In this document: positions 6,563-13,637 of the stretch, in pieces
Position numbering within the stretch: the stretch's first letter is position 1
Layout: every line of letters starts with the position of its first letter
Source of the DNA: Methanobacteriota archaeon
Lineage (GTDB): Archaea; Thermoplasmatota; Thermoplasmata; RBG-16-68-12
DNA: 18,858 nucleotides
Direction: 5' to 3'
Assembly (NCBI GenBank): GCA_005879045.1
Contig: VBLV01000008.1
Location: 1-18,858 of the forward strand
Notes under the pieces: model-generated
Databases searched by the model: none
The model's input: only the letters and a program-made list of their open reading frames with translations
What the model was told of the DNA's origin: nothing
Position numbers and translations under genes: made by a program

Positions 6563-7186
6563 ATGGCCTCCCTGGACGAGCTCCTGACCTCGCTCTTCGG
6601 GTCGCTCGGGCCGGTCGGAAGCCTCGTGATCCTCGTGATCATCTTTGCCCTGGATGCAGCGTTGTTCCCCGCGCTGCCGGAAGTCTGGATTGTGGTCACC
6701 TACACGTATCGGCCGACGGAGATGCTCGGCCCGGTCGCGTGGGCCGGCCTCCTGCTCGCGATGGCAGTGGCGGGCGACGTCCTCGGGACGAGCCTGCTCT
6801 ACGTCGCCGTCCGACGCTGGGTCGTCCTCCGTCGGAGGATGCCGCGCTGGCTCGAGCGAGCGATGAAGAAATGGACGGGTTTCCTCCTCGTCCAAGACGA
6901 ACGGGTCATCCTCATGAATCGCGCGGTTCCCGTCATCCCGATGGTGGGGGCGTTCATCGCGACCCTCGGATGGGATTATCGACGGTCCATGGCCTACGTC
7001 GCGATCGGAGGCCTCGCGAAGTACGCCATCCTGTTGTATGTCGTGTTCGCGATTGGCCTTGCCTACGACGTCGCGACCGCCCGATGGATCACGCTCTCGC
7101 TCGTCGTGGTCGTGGTCGGCTCGTCATTCGTTGCCTCCTGGCTTCGGCGCCGTCGAATCGAGGCGTCCTCGGCAGCCCGGCCGTGA
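6563..7186 (+). CDS. Polytopic membrane protein, possibly DedA/VTT-like
   Basis: 207 residues with about five hydrophobic segments (roughly 14-45, 53-86, 119-136, 140-168 and 173-192) and a basic C-terminal end. The order of PALPEVWIV, then AVAGDVLGTSLLYVAVRRW, then RAVPVIPMVGAFIATLGWDYRRS recalls the DedA/VTT layout: a Pro/Glu re-entrant loop, a G-D-x-x-G-x-x-x-x-Y helix, and an R-x-x-P re-entrant loop. VTT proteins include lipid scramblases and transporters involved in envelope upkeep. The match is by pattern only, so the family name is tentative. The ATG at 6563 is nine bases after the FKBP stop, indicating co-transcription. It ends four bases before the convergent GT2 gene. Confidence 0.8.
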   Translation: MASLDELLTSLFGSLGPVGSLVILVIIFALDAALFPALPEVWIVVTYTYRPTEMLGPVAWAGLLLAMAVAGDVLGTSLLYVAVRRWVVLRRRMPRWLERAMKKWTGFLLVQDERVILMNRAVPVIPMVGAFIATLGWDYRRSMAYVAIGGLAKYAILLYVVFAIGLAYDVATARWITLSLVVVVVGSSFVASWLRRRRIEASSAARP

Positions 7187-7194
7187 CGGGTCAC
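7183..7194. repeat. Short palindrome at a convergent gene end
   Basis: GTGAC (7183-7187) and GTCAC (7190-7194) are inverted around GG. The arms contain the two stop codons of the converging VTT-like and GT2 genes. Part of the symmetry is forced by facing TGA codons. Confidence 0.6.
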
Positions 7195-7913
7195 CGTGCG
7201 GGCGCGGGACGGAAGAGCTCTCGCGGGCTGCGCCCCGTGGCGTAGTATAGGATCGTTGACGCGACGTACTCCTGGAGGATCGTCCGCAGATACCCATACG
7301 TACGGAATCGGCGCATCGACGTTTCCACGATGATCGGGAGGAGGACAAAGCGTCCGATGGACCGGGACCGGATCGCCAGATCGTGGGTCTCGTTCAAGAC
7401 CAGATCCTCCCGGATCCCGCCGAGCGACTCGAACGCCGTCTTCCGGAAGAAGAAGCAGTACCCGGCGTTGTGCGGGATGCCCCAGATCGTCATCGCCCGC
7501 TGGTACGCGTTCGCAAGGTAGACCGGCGCGAAACCCGTTGCGCCGCCCACCACATCCGGGTCCGCAAGGGCCAGGAAAACGGCCTCGAGGAGATTCGGTG
7601 GCAGGACGCAGTCCGCGTCGACGAAGACCAGCACCTCCCCGGTGGCCTTCCGGGCCCCCCGATTCCGACCTTCGCCGGGGCCTCGTCGTTCCCCCTCGAC
7701 GACGATCGCCCCGGCCTTGCGGGCGACCTCGGGGGTGCCGTCCGAGCTGCCTGAATCCGCGACGAGCACTTCGTCCGGCGGGATCGTTTGGTGCTTCAGC
7801 GACTCGAAGAGCCCCGGCAGATACTTCGCCTCATCCCACGTGGGCACAATGACAGAAATCCGCGGAGCCAGCAGAGGGCCGGCCGCGGCCCGCGCCGCGG
7901 GGGGCTCGTCCAT
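7191..7913 (-). CDS. Family 2 glycosyltransferase
   Basis: 240 residues from the ATG at 7913. The GT-A fold opens with RISVIVPTWDEAKYLPGLFESL at about residue 20, followed by the nucleotide-binding VADSGSSDGT and the metal-binding D99-A-D101 in VFVDADC. GYCFFFRKTAFESLGGIREDL and NETHDLAIRSRSIGRF mark the acceptor half, matching the usual 'D-x-D ... E-D/H-D' pattern. It transfers a sugar from a nucleotide- or lipid-activated donor, probably at the cytosolic membrane face; the acceptor (lipid, glycan or protein) cannot be told. There is no clear TM pair at the C terminus, so it is at the short end of the family. Its ATG lies five bases after the stop of the GT4 gene, with GAGG directly before it, so translation is probably coupled. 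A longer in-frame reading upstream lies inside the GT4 gene and is not real. Confidence 0.9.
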   Translation of the reverse strand: MDEPPAARAAAGPLLAPRISVIVPTWDEAKYLPGLFESLKHQTIPPDEVLVADSGSSDGTPEVARKAGAIVVEGERRGPGEGRNRGARKATGEVLVFVDADCVLPPNLLEAVFLALADPDVVGGATGFAPVYLANAYQRAMTIWGIPHNAGYCFFFRKTAFESLGGIREDLVLNETHDLAIRSRSIGRFVLLPIIVETSMRRFRTYGYLRTILQEYVASTILYYATGRSPRELFRPAPAR

Positions 7914-7918
7914 CCTCG

Positions 7919-9064
7919 TCACGCGGCCACGAGTCGATCGTAGACCCGCTCGAGGCGCCGCGTGCATCGCTCGACCGAGAACCGGAGTGCGGTCTCCCGG
8001 GCGGCCTCGTGCATGCCGTCGGGCTCGCGGAGGCAGCGGAGCATCGCAGACGCGCAGCCCCGGACGTCGTTCGGCTCGAACAGGGCCCCGTTGACGCCCT
8101 CGCGCACGAACTCGGGGATCGCGCGATAGTTCGCGCCGGCGACCGGCCGGCCGGAGGCGAGCGCCTCCAGGACGACGAGCCCTTGGGTCTCGAACTTCGA
8201 CGCGATCGCGAACGCATCCGCGGCCGCGTAGTACTTCGGCAGGTCCGCGTCCGGCACGAAGCCGGTGAAGATGACGTCTCCGGAGAGGCCGAGGTGCCGC
8301 ACCAGATCGTAGTACTTCTCCATGTACGGCCCGGTGCCGACGATCATGAGTTTCGTGTCCGGGTTCGACTCGAGGACCTTCGGGAACGCGTGGATCAGGG
8401 TCGTCAGGTTTTTCTCCGGCGCGACGCGGCCGACGTGGAGGATGACATCGTGGCCGTTCAGGCCCCACTTCGTGCGCACGCCTTGGCCGGAGATGTCCGG
8501 CCGGAACCGGTCCGTATCGACGCCGGTCGGGATCACGTCCGCGATCTTCGCGGAAGGGGAGAGGGCGAGGATCTCGTCCAAGATGGCGCGGCTCGGCACC
8601 ACGACCCCGTGAGTCTTCCGGAGGAAGATGCGGAGGTAGAAGCGCAACCCGCGCTCGAGGAGATGGAGGTTCAGGCCGAATGGCGAGTAGAAGGCCAGCG
8701 TTTCGTGGATCATCGTGTGGAACGTCGAGACGCGGGGGACTTTCGCATGCCAGGAGGCCCAGATCCCTTTGATCCCGACGAAGCCGACCCCATGGATGTG
8801 GATCACGTCGATCCCCATCTCCTTGATCAGGTCCGTCTCCCGGCCCGGGAACATCGCGAGTCGGTAGCCCGGATAGTGGCGGAACTCCTTCGCCCGGACG
8901 TAGATGGTCCCGGGCTCCCGCCTCCCGCGGCGGCGAGGGTCTTCCGGCGCGAAGACGACGACCTCGTGGCCGTGGGCCTCGAGCTGCCGGCGGGTCGTCA
9001 GGACCGACGTCACGACGCCGTCGACGGTGGGCAGGTAGCTATCCGTGAAGAGTGCGATCCGCAC
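7919..9064 (-). CDS. Family 4 (GT-B) glycosyltransferase
   Basis: 381 residues from GTG 9064. The N-terminal Rossmann half begins MRIALFTDSYLPTVDGV with an acceptor loop typical of glycolipid glycosyltransferases; VIHIHGVGFVG and STFHTMIHE follow. The C-terminal GT1/4 half has HVGRVAPEKNL, LMIVGTGPYMEKY, VIFTGFVPDADLPKYY and FETQGLVVLEALASG, whose two Glu residues (about 292 and 300) form the E-x7-E donor-binding motif. It is close in style to diacylglycerol or phosphatidylinositol glycosyltransferases, so a role in membrane-lipid or surface glycan synthesis is likely; donor and acceptor are unknown. Start: GTG 9073 is also possible and adds VDA, but GTG 9064 gives the family's usual MRI start and has GGTGG about five bases upstream. 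First gene of a GT4-GT2 pair. Confidence 0.93.
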   Translation of the reverse strand: MRIALFTDSYLPTVDGVVTSVLTTRRQLEAHGHEVVVFAPEDPRRRGRREPGTIYVRAKEFRHYPGYRLAMFPGRETDLIKEMGIDVIHIHGVGFVGIKGIWASWHAKVPRVSTFHTMIHETLAFYSPFGLNLHLLERGLRFYLRIFLRKTHGVVVPSRAILDEILALSPSAKIADVIPTGVDTDRFRPDISGQGVRTKWGLNGHDVILHVGRVAPEKNLTTLIHAFPKVLESNPDTKLMIVGTGPYMEKYYDLVRHLGLSGDVIFTGFVPDADLPKYYAAADAFAIASKFETQGLVVLEALASGRPVAGANYRAIPEFVREGVNGALFEPNDVRGCASAMLRCLREPDGMHEAARETALRFSVERCTRRLERVYDRLVAA

Positions 9065-9340
9065 GGCATCCACCCCCGTGCGAAGACGCCTCAGGCCCGG
9101 TGACTTCCGCGCCTTTTCCAGGACTGTGTATGGTCCGCGCCTCCACGAATGTGCCGTCCCGGCACCGGCCGTCGTGGGCTCTGCTCGCGTCCATCGTTGG
9201 CGTGGCGAGAGCCCGACGGCTCGCGTGTCGGTTCACGGTTGGATTTTGGTCAGCCTACTTGAAGTTTGTGGGCGGTCTTTTGTGCATTGATAATACGCCT
9301 CCAAGCACGAACGGAAGCGCCCTCGGCGAGGTCGAATTCG
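9065..9340 (-). other. Spacer before the glycosyltransferase pair
   Basis: About 275 bases between ThiD and GT4, both on the minus strand. It is long enough for the GT promoter, but the boxes are weak: CCATACAC near 9125-9132 would give a leader of about 35 bases, and TATTATC near 9286-9292 a long one of about 190. No tRNA or small gene is recognised here. Confidence 0.35.
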
Positions 9341-10117
9341 TCAATCCGCGACCGCGTAGGAGTTGATGATTTCGACCCCGTGGCCGGCTCGATACGATTG
9401 ACGGAACCCTGCGGCGACTTTCCGCCGGGCGGATTCGACGGCGGCGAGGAGGGGTCGCCCGAGGGCGAGGTAGGCCGCGGTCGATGCGGCGAGGGTGCAG
9501 CCGGCTCCGTGCAAGGTCTTCGGGTACCGCCTCCCGCGAAGTCGCCGCATCCGGCGGCCGTCATAGAGGACGTCGACCAGCGGCCCTTTCGTGTGACCCC
9601 CTTTGACGAGGACCGCCTGGGGCCCGAGGCGGAGGATGGCGCGTGCGGCGGCCTCCATCGATTCGACATCCGCGATCCGCGTGCCGGACAACCGCTCCGC
9701 TTCGAACCGGTTCGGGGTCACGAGCGCGGCGAGGCCGAGCAGATGGTCCACGAGGGCGTCCCCGAAGTCGTCCTGCTCGAGGCGCGCCCCGACCGTCGCC
9801 ACCATGACCGGGTCCACGACGAGGGGGAATGTGGTGCCCCGAAGCTCCCTCGCGACGGTCCGAACGATTTCCGCGGAGAAGAGCATCCCGGTCTTCGCCG
9901 CCCGGACATCGAAGTCCCCGAGGACGGCGCGGAGTTGCTTCCGGACTTCCGCGACCGGGATCGGGAAGATCGAGTCGACGGAGCGTGTGTTCTGGGCCGT
10001 CACGCACGTGATCACGGACGTCCCATGCACCCCGACCGAGGCGAAGGACTTCAGGTCGGCCTGGATTCCGGCACCGCCCCCCGAGTCGCTCCCGGCGATC
10101 GTCAGGGCGGTCCGCAC
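9341..10117 (-). CDS. thiD: Hydroxymethylpyrimidine/phosphomethylpyrimidine kinase
   Basis: 258 residues, the normal length for a ThiD not fused to ThiN or TenA. It phosphorylates HMP and then HMP-phosphate to the diphosphate used for thiamin synthesis and salvage. The ribokinase-like fold shows ALTIAGSDSGGGAGIQADLKSF at the N terminus (substrate-binding loop), VITCVTAQNT, KTGMLFS, VVDPVMVATVGARL, LVTPNRFEAERLSG, VLVKGGH and the C-terminal anion hole LHGAGCTLAAS with C207, a conserved ThiD residue. Starts at GTG 10117, with a TATA-like CTTAAG about 27 bases before, so it is probably leaderless. I saw no thiamin-diphosphate riboswitch in the short divergent region, and none would fit a leaderless message. 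It diverges from the basic 127-residue protein. Confidence 0.95.
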   Translation of the reverse strand: MRTALTIAGSDSGGGAGIQADLKSFASVGVHGTSVITCVTAQNTRSVDSIFPIPVAEVRKQLRAVLGDFDVRAAKTGMLFSAEIVRTVARELRGTTFPLVVDPVMVATVGARLEQDDFGDALVDHLLGLAALVTPNRFEAERLSGTRIADVESMEAAARAILRLGPQAVLVKGGHTKGPLVDVLYDGRRMRRLRGRRYPKTLHGAGCTLAASTAAYLALGRPLLAAVESARRKVAAGFRQSYRAGHGVEIINSYAVAD

Positions 10118-10140
10118 GGGCGCGCCATGGAGGGGGCCGG

Positions 10141-10146
10141 CTTAAG
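10141..10146 (-). promoter_or_regulatory. TATA-like box for thiD
   Basis: CTTAAG centred about 26 bases before GTG 10117; spacing predicts a leaderless thiD mRNA. Confidence 0.5.
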
Positions 10147-10189
10147 GCTGACGCGGACGACGCCCTGGGCCGCTCCGAGCGGAACAGCG

Positions 10190-10196
10190 TTAAATA
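10190..10196 (+). promoter_or_regulatory. TATA-like box for the 127-residue protein
   Basis: TTAAATA, centred about 30 bases before ATG 10223, in a GC-rich setting; predicts a transcript start within a few bases of the ATG. Confidence 0.6.
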
Positions 10197-10222
10197 GCGC
10201 GTCTCTCTTCGGAACCGAAACC

Positions 10223-10606
10223 ATGCGCGCGCGGAGCGGCCACATCAAATTCGACAAGAAGGTGAAGTGGAAGAACCTCGTGTCCTCGTTCCGACCGCTG
10301 TTCCTGAAGTTCCTCGAAGAGACGCAGCAGCTCCCGGAGGACATGGAGAGCGTCGACGTCCTGATCGAGGAGAACCTGCGGGATCTGCGGAACAACCGGA
10401 AGCCCGAGGGGTACAACCGCGAAGGGCTCATGCGGATGATCTTCCCGATCTCGAACCAGGTCGAGTTCTACGTGTACGGTCGCGGGAAGACGATCGAAGT
10501 CGCCCGCGTGACGGAGCAGCTGAGCCGGATCCTCCAGAAGTATCGGCTCAAGCACACGATCGAGTGGGACCGCCTCAAGGTCCTTGCGGACAAGAAAGAC
10601 GCGTAG
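10223..10606 (+). CDS. Conserved-looking basic protein of unknown function
   Basis: 127 residues; I do not recognise the family. It is rich in Lys, Arg and Glu, with no signal peptide and no membrane segment, so it should be cytosolic. The order of predicted elements is a helix at about 20-40 (FRPLFLKFLEETQQLPEDM), a charged segment DVLIEENLRDLRNNRKPEGYNREGL, two short strands at about 75-95 (MIFPISNQVEFYVYGRGKTIEVAR), and an amphipathic helix plus strand to the end (EQLSRILQKYRLKHTIEWDRLKVL). The basic surface and the small alpha/beta make-up would suit RNA or ribosome binding, but that is a guess. ATG 10223 is chosen because a TATA-like box lies at the right distance; the frame remains open far upstream through thiD antisense, which is not coding. 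Confidence 0.8.
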   Translation: MRARSGHIKFDKKVKWKNLVSSFRPLFLKFLEETQQLPEDMESVDVLIEENLRDLRNNRKPEGYNREGLMRMIFPISNQVEFYVYGRGKTIEVARVTEQLSRILQKYRLKHTIEWDRLKVLADKKDA

Positions 10607-10682
10607 GCCCATCTCCCGCGCAACGGCCCGCCCGGGCACATACCTCTACTTAGAGGTATGATTCGGCGACGATCCGATGGGC
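10607..10682. repeat. Nested inverted repeats between convergent genes
   Basis: The inner element is a perfect 22-bp palindrome: CATACCTCTA at 10639-10648, CT, TAGAGGTATG at 10651-10660. The outer element pairs GCCCATC (10607-10613) with GATGGGC (10676-10682). GCCCGGGC at 10630-10637 is also self-complementary. The 127-residue gene and thpR both end at the borders, so no promoter is expected here. As RNA the inner element forms a nine-base stem with an ACTT loop from either strand. Confidence 0.8.
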
Positions 10683-11248
10683 TATGAGCGCTCATTCCCG
10701 AACACGACGGTCGCGACGACCGAGTATTGCGCGCCTCCGGGGGTGAGGACGCTCTTCTTCAGGTGGATTCGGTCGACCCGGTGACTTCCGAAGACTTCGT
10801 CGCGACGGGTCTCGAGGATTCTTCGGACGCGGTCGAGATCGCGGTGGCCTTTTACGCGAGCCAGGGTGACATGGGCCTTCCAGGGGCGTCTCTCCGCCGC
10901 GAAGCCGAGGGACTCGAGCGAGGCTTCGACGTCCGCGGCGATTCGACCGATAGGCTCGGCGCCCTCGACGCCGACCCAGACCACGTTCATCCGGGAGAGA
11001 CTCGGGAACGCCCCGGCTCCTCGAACCGTGATTGGGAACGGTTGGATGTCCGCGCATGCCTCACGGATCGCCGTCACGATTTCGGGGACCAGGCCCTCCT
11101 CGGTGTCGCCCAGGAACTTCACCGTGAGGTGCAGCTGGTCCGTGGAGACGACTTTCAGCGATGCGCTCGCCGTGCGGAGCTGCTCCGCAAAGCTTTCGAG
11201 CGAAGGCGTCGGTGGAATGTCCACCGCGATGAAGCTGCGGAAGGTCAT
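10682..11248 (-). CDS. thpR: RNA 2',3'-cyclic phosphodiesterase (2'-5' RNA ligase family)
   Basis: 188 residues from ATG 11248, the normal length. It belongs to the 2H phosphoesterase superfamily and has both catalytic H-x-T-x motifs: H40-L-T-V and H126-V-T-L. The family hydrolyses 2',3'-cyclic phosphates on RNA ends to 2'-phosphates, and bacterial and archaeal members can join tRNA half molecules through 2'-5' bonds in vitro. The N terminus RSFIAVDIPP and the block PFPITVRGAGAFPSLSRMNVVWVGVE are typical. Its start overlaps the stop of the upstream membrane winged-helix gene by four bases (ATGA), so translation is coupled. It is the last gene of the pyrH operon. Confidence 0.95.
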   Translation of the reverse strand: MTFRSFIAVDIPPTPSLESFAEQLRTASASLKVVSTDQLHLTVKFLGDTEEGLVPEIVTAIREACADIQPFPITVRGAGAFPSLSRMNVVWVGVEGAEPIGRIAADVEASLESLGFAAERRPWKAHVTLARVKGHRDLDRVRRILETRRDEVFGSHRVDRIHLKKSVLTPGGAQYSVVATVVFGNERS

Positions 11249-11649
11249 GGAGGCCCGTCCCCGGGCTTCGGTTCGGGGGTCTCCGCGACGAACCGACCTC
11301 GCTCGTCGAAGCGGCCGCGGAGATGACCCTCTCGAACCGCGGTCCGCAGGATTCTCGTGGCAACTTCGCCCGTGACGGAGAGTTCCGTCGCAAGGTCGTT
11401 GACCTCGAGCGTCCCCCGGGCCGTCGCATATGCGGCGGCGTGGGCCAACGCGAGGTCCCGTGCGCTCAGCCGTCGGGCGTATGCAAGAAAGTACAGGCCT
11501 GGGACCAGGAAGACGAGTGTGCACAGGGTGGCGGCGGCGACGCTGATGACCTGCTGAAGGACGGCGCCGGCGGCGGCGAGGATGGCCCCCACCCCGGCAA
11601 GGGCCAGCGAAACCGTCGCGAGCAGGTCGTACCACGTCCGACGGTTCAC
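11245..11649 (-). CDS. Two-TM protein with a C-terminal winged-helix domain
   Basis: 134 residues from GTG 11649. Two hydrophobic segments at about 8-30 and 33-56 form a hairpin with a very short turn. The cytosolic remainder (about 60-122) starts with an Ala-rich helix ARDLALAHAAAYATARG and continues LEVNDLATELSVTGEVATRILRTAVREGHLRGRFDERGRFV, which has the helix-helix-wing pattern of winged-helix or PCI-like domains; the end is Pro-rich. It may be a membrane-tethered nucleic-acid or protein-binding factor. I know of no named family for it. It starts 15 bases after pyrH and overlaps thpR by four bases, the middle gene of a three-gene operon. No clear Shine-Dalgarno site precedes the GTG. Confidence 0.8.
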   Translation of the reverse strand: MNRRTWYDLLATVSLALAGVGAILAAAGAVLQQVISVAAATLCTLVFLVPGLYFLAYARRLSARDLALAHAAAYATARGTLEVNDLATELSVTGEVATRILRTAVREGHLRGRFDERGRFVAETPEPKPGDGPP

Positions 11650-11664
11650 GCGGTGTCCGCCCCA

Positions 11665-12348
11665 TCAATCGACGACGAGGGTCCCGCGGAACGGTTCGCC
11701 GAGGATCGCCGATCGGAGCGCGACCGGATCGCGACCGTGGACCACGCTCAATGGGGTCCGGTCTCGGGCGACGACGCGGGCCGCGACGGGGTCGAAGACG
11801 ATGCTGGGGCCGGCGGCCTCGTGGCCCTTCCCCGTGAGGTCGATGAGCTCCCGGAAGGTCATGCGCTCGAGCAGCCGTGCATCCGGGTCTTTCCGCGGGT
11901 CGGTCGTGTACACGCCGGCGACCGACGTCGCGTTCACGATTCGCGCGGCGTGGACGAATCGCGCGAGGGACGCACTGACCCGGTCCGTCGTATGGCCAGG
12001 GCGCGTGCCCGCCATGACGACGATCGGATGGCGACGCGCCAGCTTCGCCGCCTCCGCGTACGTCTTCGCGGGCTCTCGGTTCGCGCGGCCGGCAAGAGCC
12101 GCTGCGAGCAGACGCGCATTGAGGCGCGTGACCGCGATGCCGAACTCATCGAGCGTGGGCTCACCGATGCCGAGCGCCCGTCCCGTCTCGATGTAGTATC
12201 GCGCGATGCGCCCCCCGCCCGTGACGACGAAGAGTTTCACGCGCGCGGAAACGTCCATCAACAAAGCAGCGAGATCTCGGAGATACCGCGCGTCGTCGTC
12301 TCCGGGAACGAGGACGGATCCGCCGAGCGAAACGACGACTTTCTCCAT
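11665..12348 (-). CDS. pyrH: UMP kinase, archaeal type
   Basis: 227 residues from ATG 12348. An amino-acid-kinase-fold enzyme making UDP from UMP with ATP. The archaeal-type signature is clear: EKVVVSLGGSVLVP at the N terminus (phosphate-binding GGS), VVTGGGRIARYYIETGRALG, LDEFGIAVTRLNARLL, VVMAGTRPGHTTDRVSASLA, and IVNATSVAGVYTTDPRKDPDARLLERMTFREL, which binds the nucleotide and forms the inter-subunit surface. Start: an in-frame extension of 20 residues reaches 12408 but runs across the promoter; ATG 12348 gives the usual MEK start and the normal length. It heads the pyrH / membrane winged-helix / thpR operon and diverges from the aRF1 gene across about 60 bases. Confidence 0.95.
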   Translation of the reverse strand: MEKVVVSLGGSVLVPGDDDARYLRDLAALLMDVSARVKLFVVTGGGRIARYYIETGRALGIGEPTLDEFGIAVTRLNARLLAAALAGRANREPAKTYAEAAKLARRHPIVVMAGTRPGHTTDRVSASLARFVHAARIVNATSVAGVYTTDPRKDPDARLLERMTFRELIDLTGKGHEAAGPSIVFDPVAARVVARDRTPLSVVHGRDPVALRSAILGEPFRGTLVVD

Positions 12349-12380
12349 GTGGATGCGGTCTCGACGCAAAAGGTAATGAA

Positions 12381-12390
12381 CGATAAATAA
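12381..12390. promoter_or_regulatory. Shared TATA-like element between pyrH and aRF1
   Basis: CGATAAATAA on the plus strand reads TTATTTATCG on the minus strand. Its distance fits a transcript start at about 12360 for pyrH (12-base leader) and about 12412 for aRF1 (leaderless or internal to the first ATG). It is the only AT-rich box in the divergent region, so both genes may use it. Confidence 0.5.
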
Positions 12391-12407
12391 CTGTGTGGTG
12401 CGAACCA

Positions 12408-13637
12408 ATGAGCGAAATGTCCGGGATGGACAAATACAAGTTCCGCCGCGCCCTGGAGCAGATCGAAGAGGCCGCGGGCCGCGGCACGGAGCTCGTCAGC
12501 GTCTACATCCCACCGGGCCGACCGATCTCGGACGTGACCAACTACTTGCGTGCCGAGCTGTCGCAATCCTCGAACATCAAGAGCGCGAGCACTCGGAAGC
12601 ATGTGACGCAGGCGATCGAGTCCGCGATCCAGCGACTGCGGTCGTACCGCATGCCCCCGCCGAACGGCCTCGTCGTCTTCACGGGCCACAAGCAGATCGG
12701 CGCGGACCAGACGGAAATGGTCGCGTTCGTCCTGGAACCGCCCGAGCCGGTCGCGTCGTTCCTGTATCGGTGTGACTCGAAATTCTACACGGCGCCATTG
12801 CACGAGATGCTCGCGGAGAAGGACCTCTACGGACTCCTCGTGATCGACTGGAGCGAGGCGACCCTCGGACTCCTGCGCGGCAAGCGGATCGAGGTGATCA
12901 AGAATCTGCAATCTCAGGTTCCGTCCAAGCACCGGATGGGGGGGCAGAGCGCCCGGCGTTTCGAGCGGGGCCACGACATCGCGGTCCACGAGTGGTACAA
13001 GAAGATCGGCGACCTGATGACGGAGGCGTTCCTGAACCAACCGGACCTCAAAGGGATCATCATCGGCGGTCCTGGCTACTCGAAGGAAGAGTTCGCGACG
13101 GGGGAGTACCTCCACCACGAGCTCAAGAAAAAGGTCCTCCCAACCTTTCTTGACACGGGCTACACGGACGAGTACGGCCTTCGAGAGCTCGTCGAGAAGT
13201 CGCGGGAGATCCTGAGCGGCCTCGATCTGATGCGGGAGAAGTCGCTCGTGCAGCGTCTGATGGAGGAGATCCGCAAAGAGGACGGCGGCCTCGCCGCGTA
13301 CGGGGAGGACCAGGTCCGACATGCGTTGCAGCTCGGGGCGGTCGAGACGCTCCTCATCTCCGAGGGCCTGCGCAAGTCCCGGCTCAAGCTCCGCTGCGCG
13401 AACGGGGACTGGGAAGGCGAGAAGACCGTCGCGGAGGACGGGGAGTTGCCGTCGTGCCCGAAAGACGGAGGCGCCCTGACCGTCGTGGAGAACCGCGACC
13501 TCATCGAAGACCTCACCGCGATCGCGGGCGGAATGGGAACGACGGTCGAACTCATCTCGAACGACTCGGAGGAAGGGCAGCTCCTCTTGCGGGCGTTCGG
13601 CGGCATCGCGGCCATCCTGAGATACCGGGTGACGTGA
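12408..13637 (+). CDS. prf1: Peptide chain release factor aRF1
   Basis: 409 residues, normal length. aRF1 reads all three stop codons and triggers release of the finished protein. Domain 1 carries the stop-decoding N56-I-K-S59 loop and a YxCxxxF-like segment, here YRCDSKF. Domain 2 carries G178-G179-Q180 (MGGQSARRFERG), which enters the peptidyl-transferase centre. Domain 3, from about residue 280, binds the recycling partner ABCE1. The small zinc-ribbon-like insert of domain 3 (LRCANGDWEGEKTV ... PSCPKDGG) keeps one Cys in each half, where many archaeal members have Cys pairs. Start: ATG 12408, 12417 and 12426 are all in frame and close to the promoter; 12417 would fit a leaderless start about as well. 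The stop overlaps the ATG of argS by one base (TGATG), so the two are coupled. Confidence 0.95.
   Translation: MSEMSGMDKYKFRRALEQIEEAAGRGTELVSVYIPPGRPISDVTNYLRAELSQSSNIKSASTRKHVTQAIESAIQRLRSYRMPPPNGLVVFTGHKQIGADQTEMVAFVLEPPEPVASFLYRCDSKFYTAPLHEMLAEKDLYGLLVIDWSEATLGLLRGKRIEVIKNLQSQVPSKHRMGGQSARRFERGHDIAVHEWYKKIGDLMTEAFLNQPDLKGIIIGGPGYSKEEFATGEYLHHELKKKVLPTFLDTGYTDEYGLRELVEKSREILSGLDLMREKSLVQRLMEEIRKEDGGLAAYGEDQVRHALQLGAVETLLISEGLRKSRLKLRCANGDWEGEKTVAEDGELPSCPKDGGALTVVENRDLIEDLTAIAGGMGTTVELISNDSEEGQLLLRAFGGIAAILRYRVT

Noticed and set aside
7914..8468. In-frame upstream extension of the GT2 gene (185 more codons)
   Set aside because: It overlaps the well-supported GT4 gene on the same strand, and the extra residues are Arg/Pro-rich frame-shadow sequence; the family similarity begins just after ATG 7913.
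9265..9300. T-rich run CTTTTG with a nearby AT patch as a terminator
   Set aside because: The run is too short and sits on the wrong strand relative to the flanking minus-strand genes to be called.
9266..10222. Long in-frame extension of the 127-residue protein on the plus strand
   Set aside because: It is antisense to thiD, has shadow composition, and the promoter lies at 10190-10196 directly before the true ATG.
11249..11668. In-frame extension of thpR
   Set aside because: It overlaps the membrane winged-helix gene in another frame; ThpR similarity starts at MTFRSFIAVD from ATG 11248.
13454..13636. Upstream in-frame extension of argS
   Set aside because: It lies in another frame of the aRF1 gene; ATG 13637 overlaps the aRF1 stop and starts a normal ArgS N terminus.
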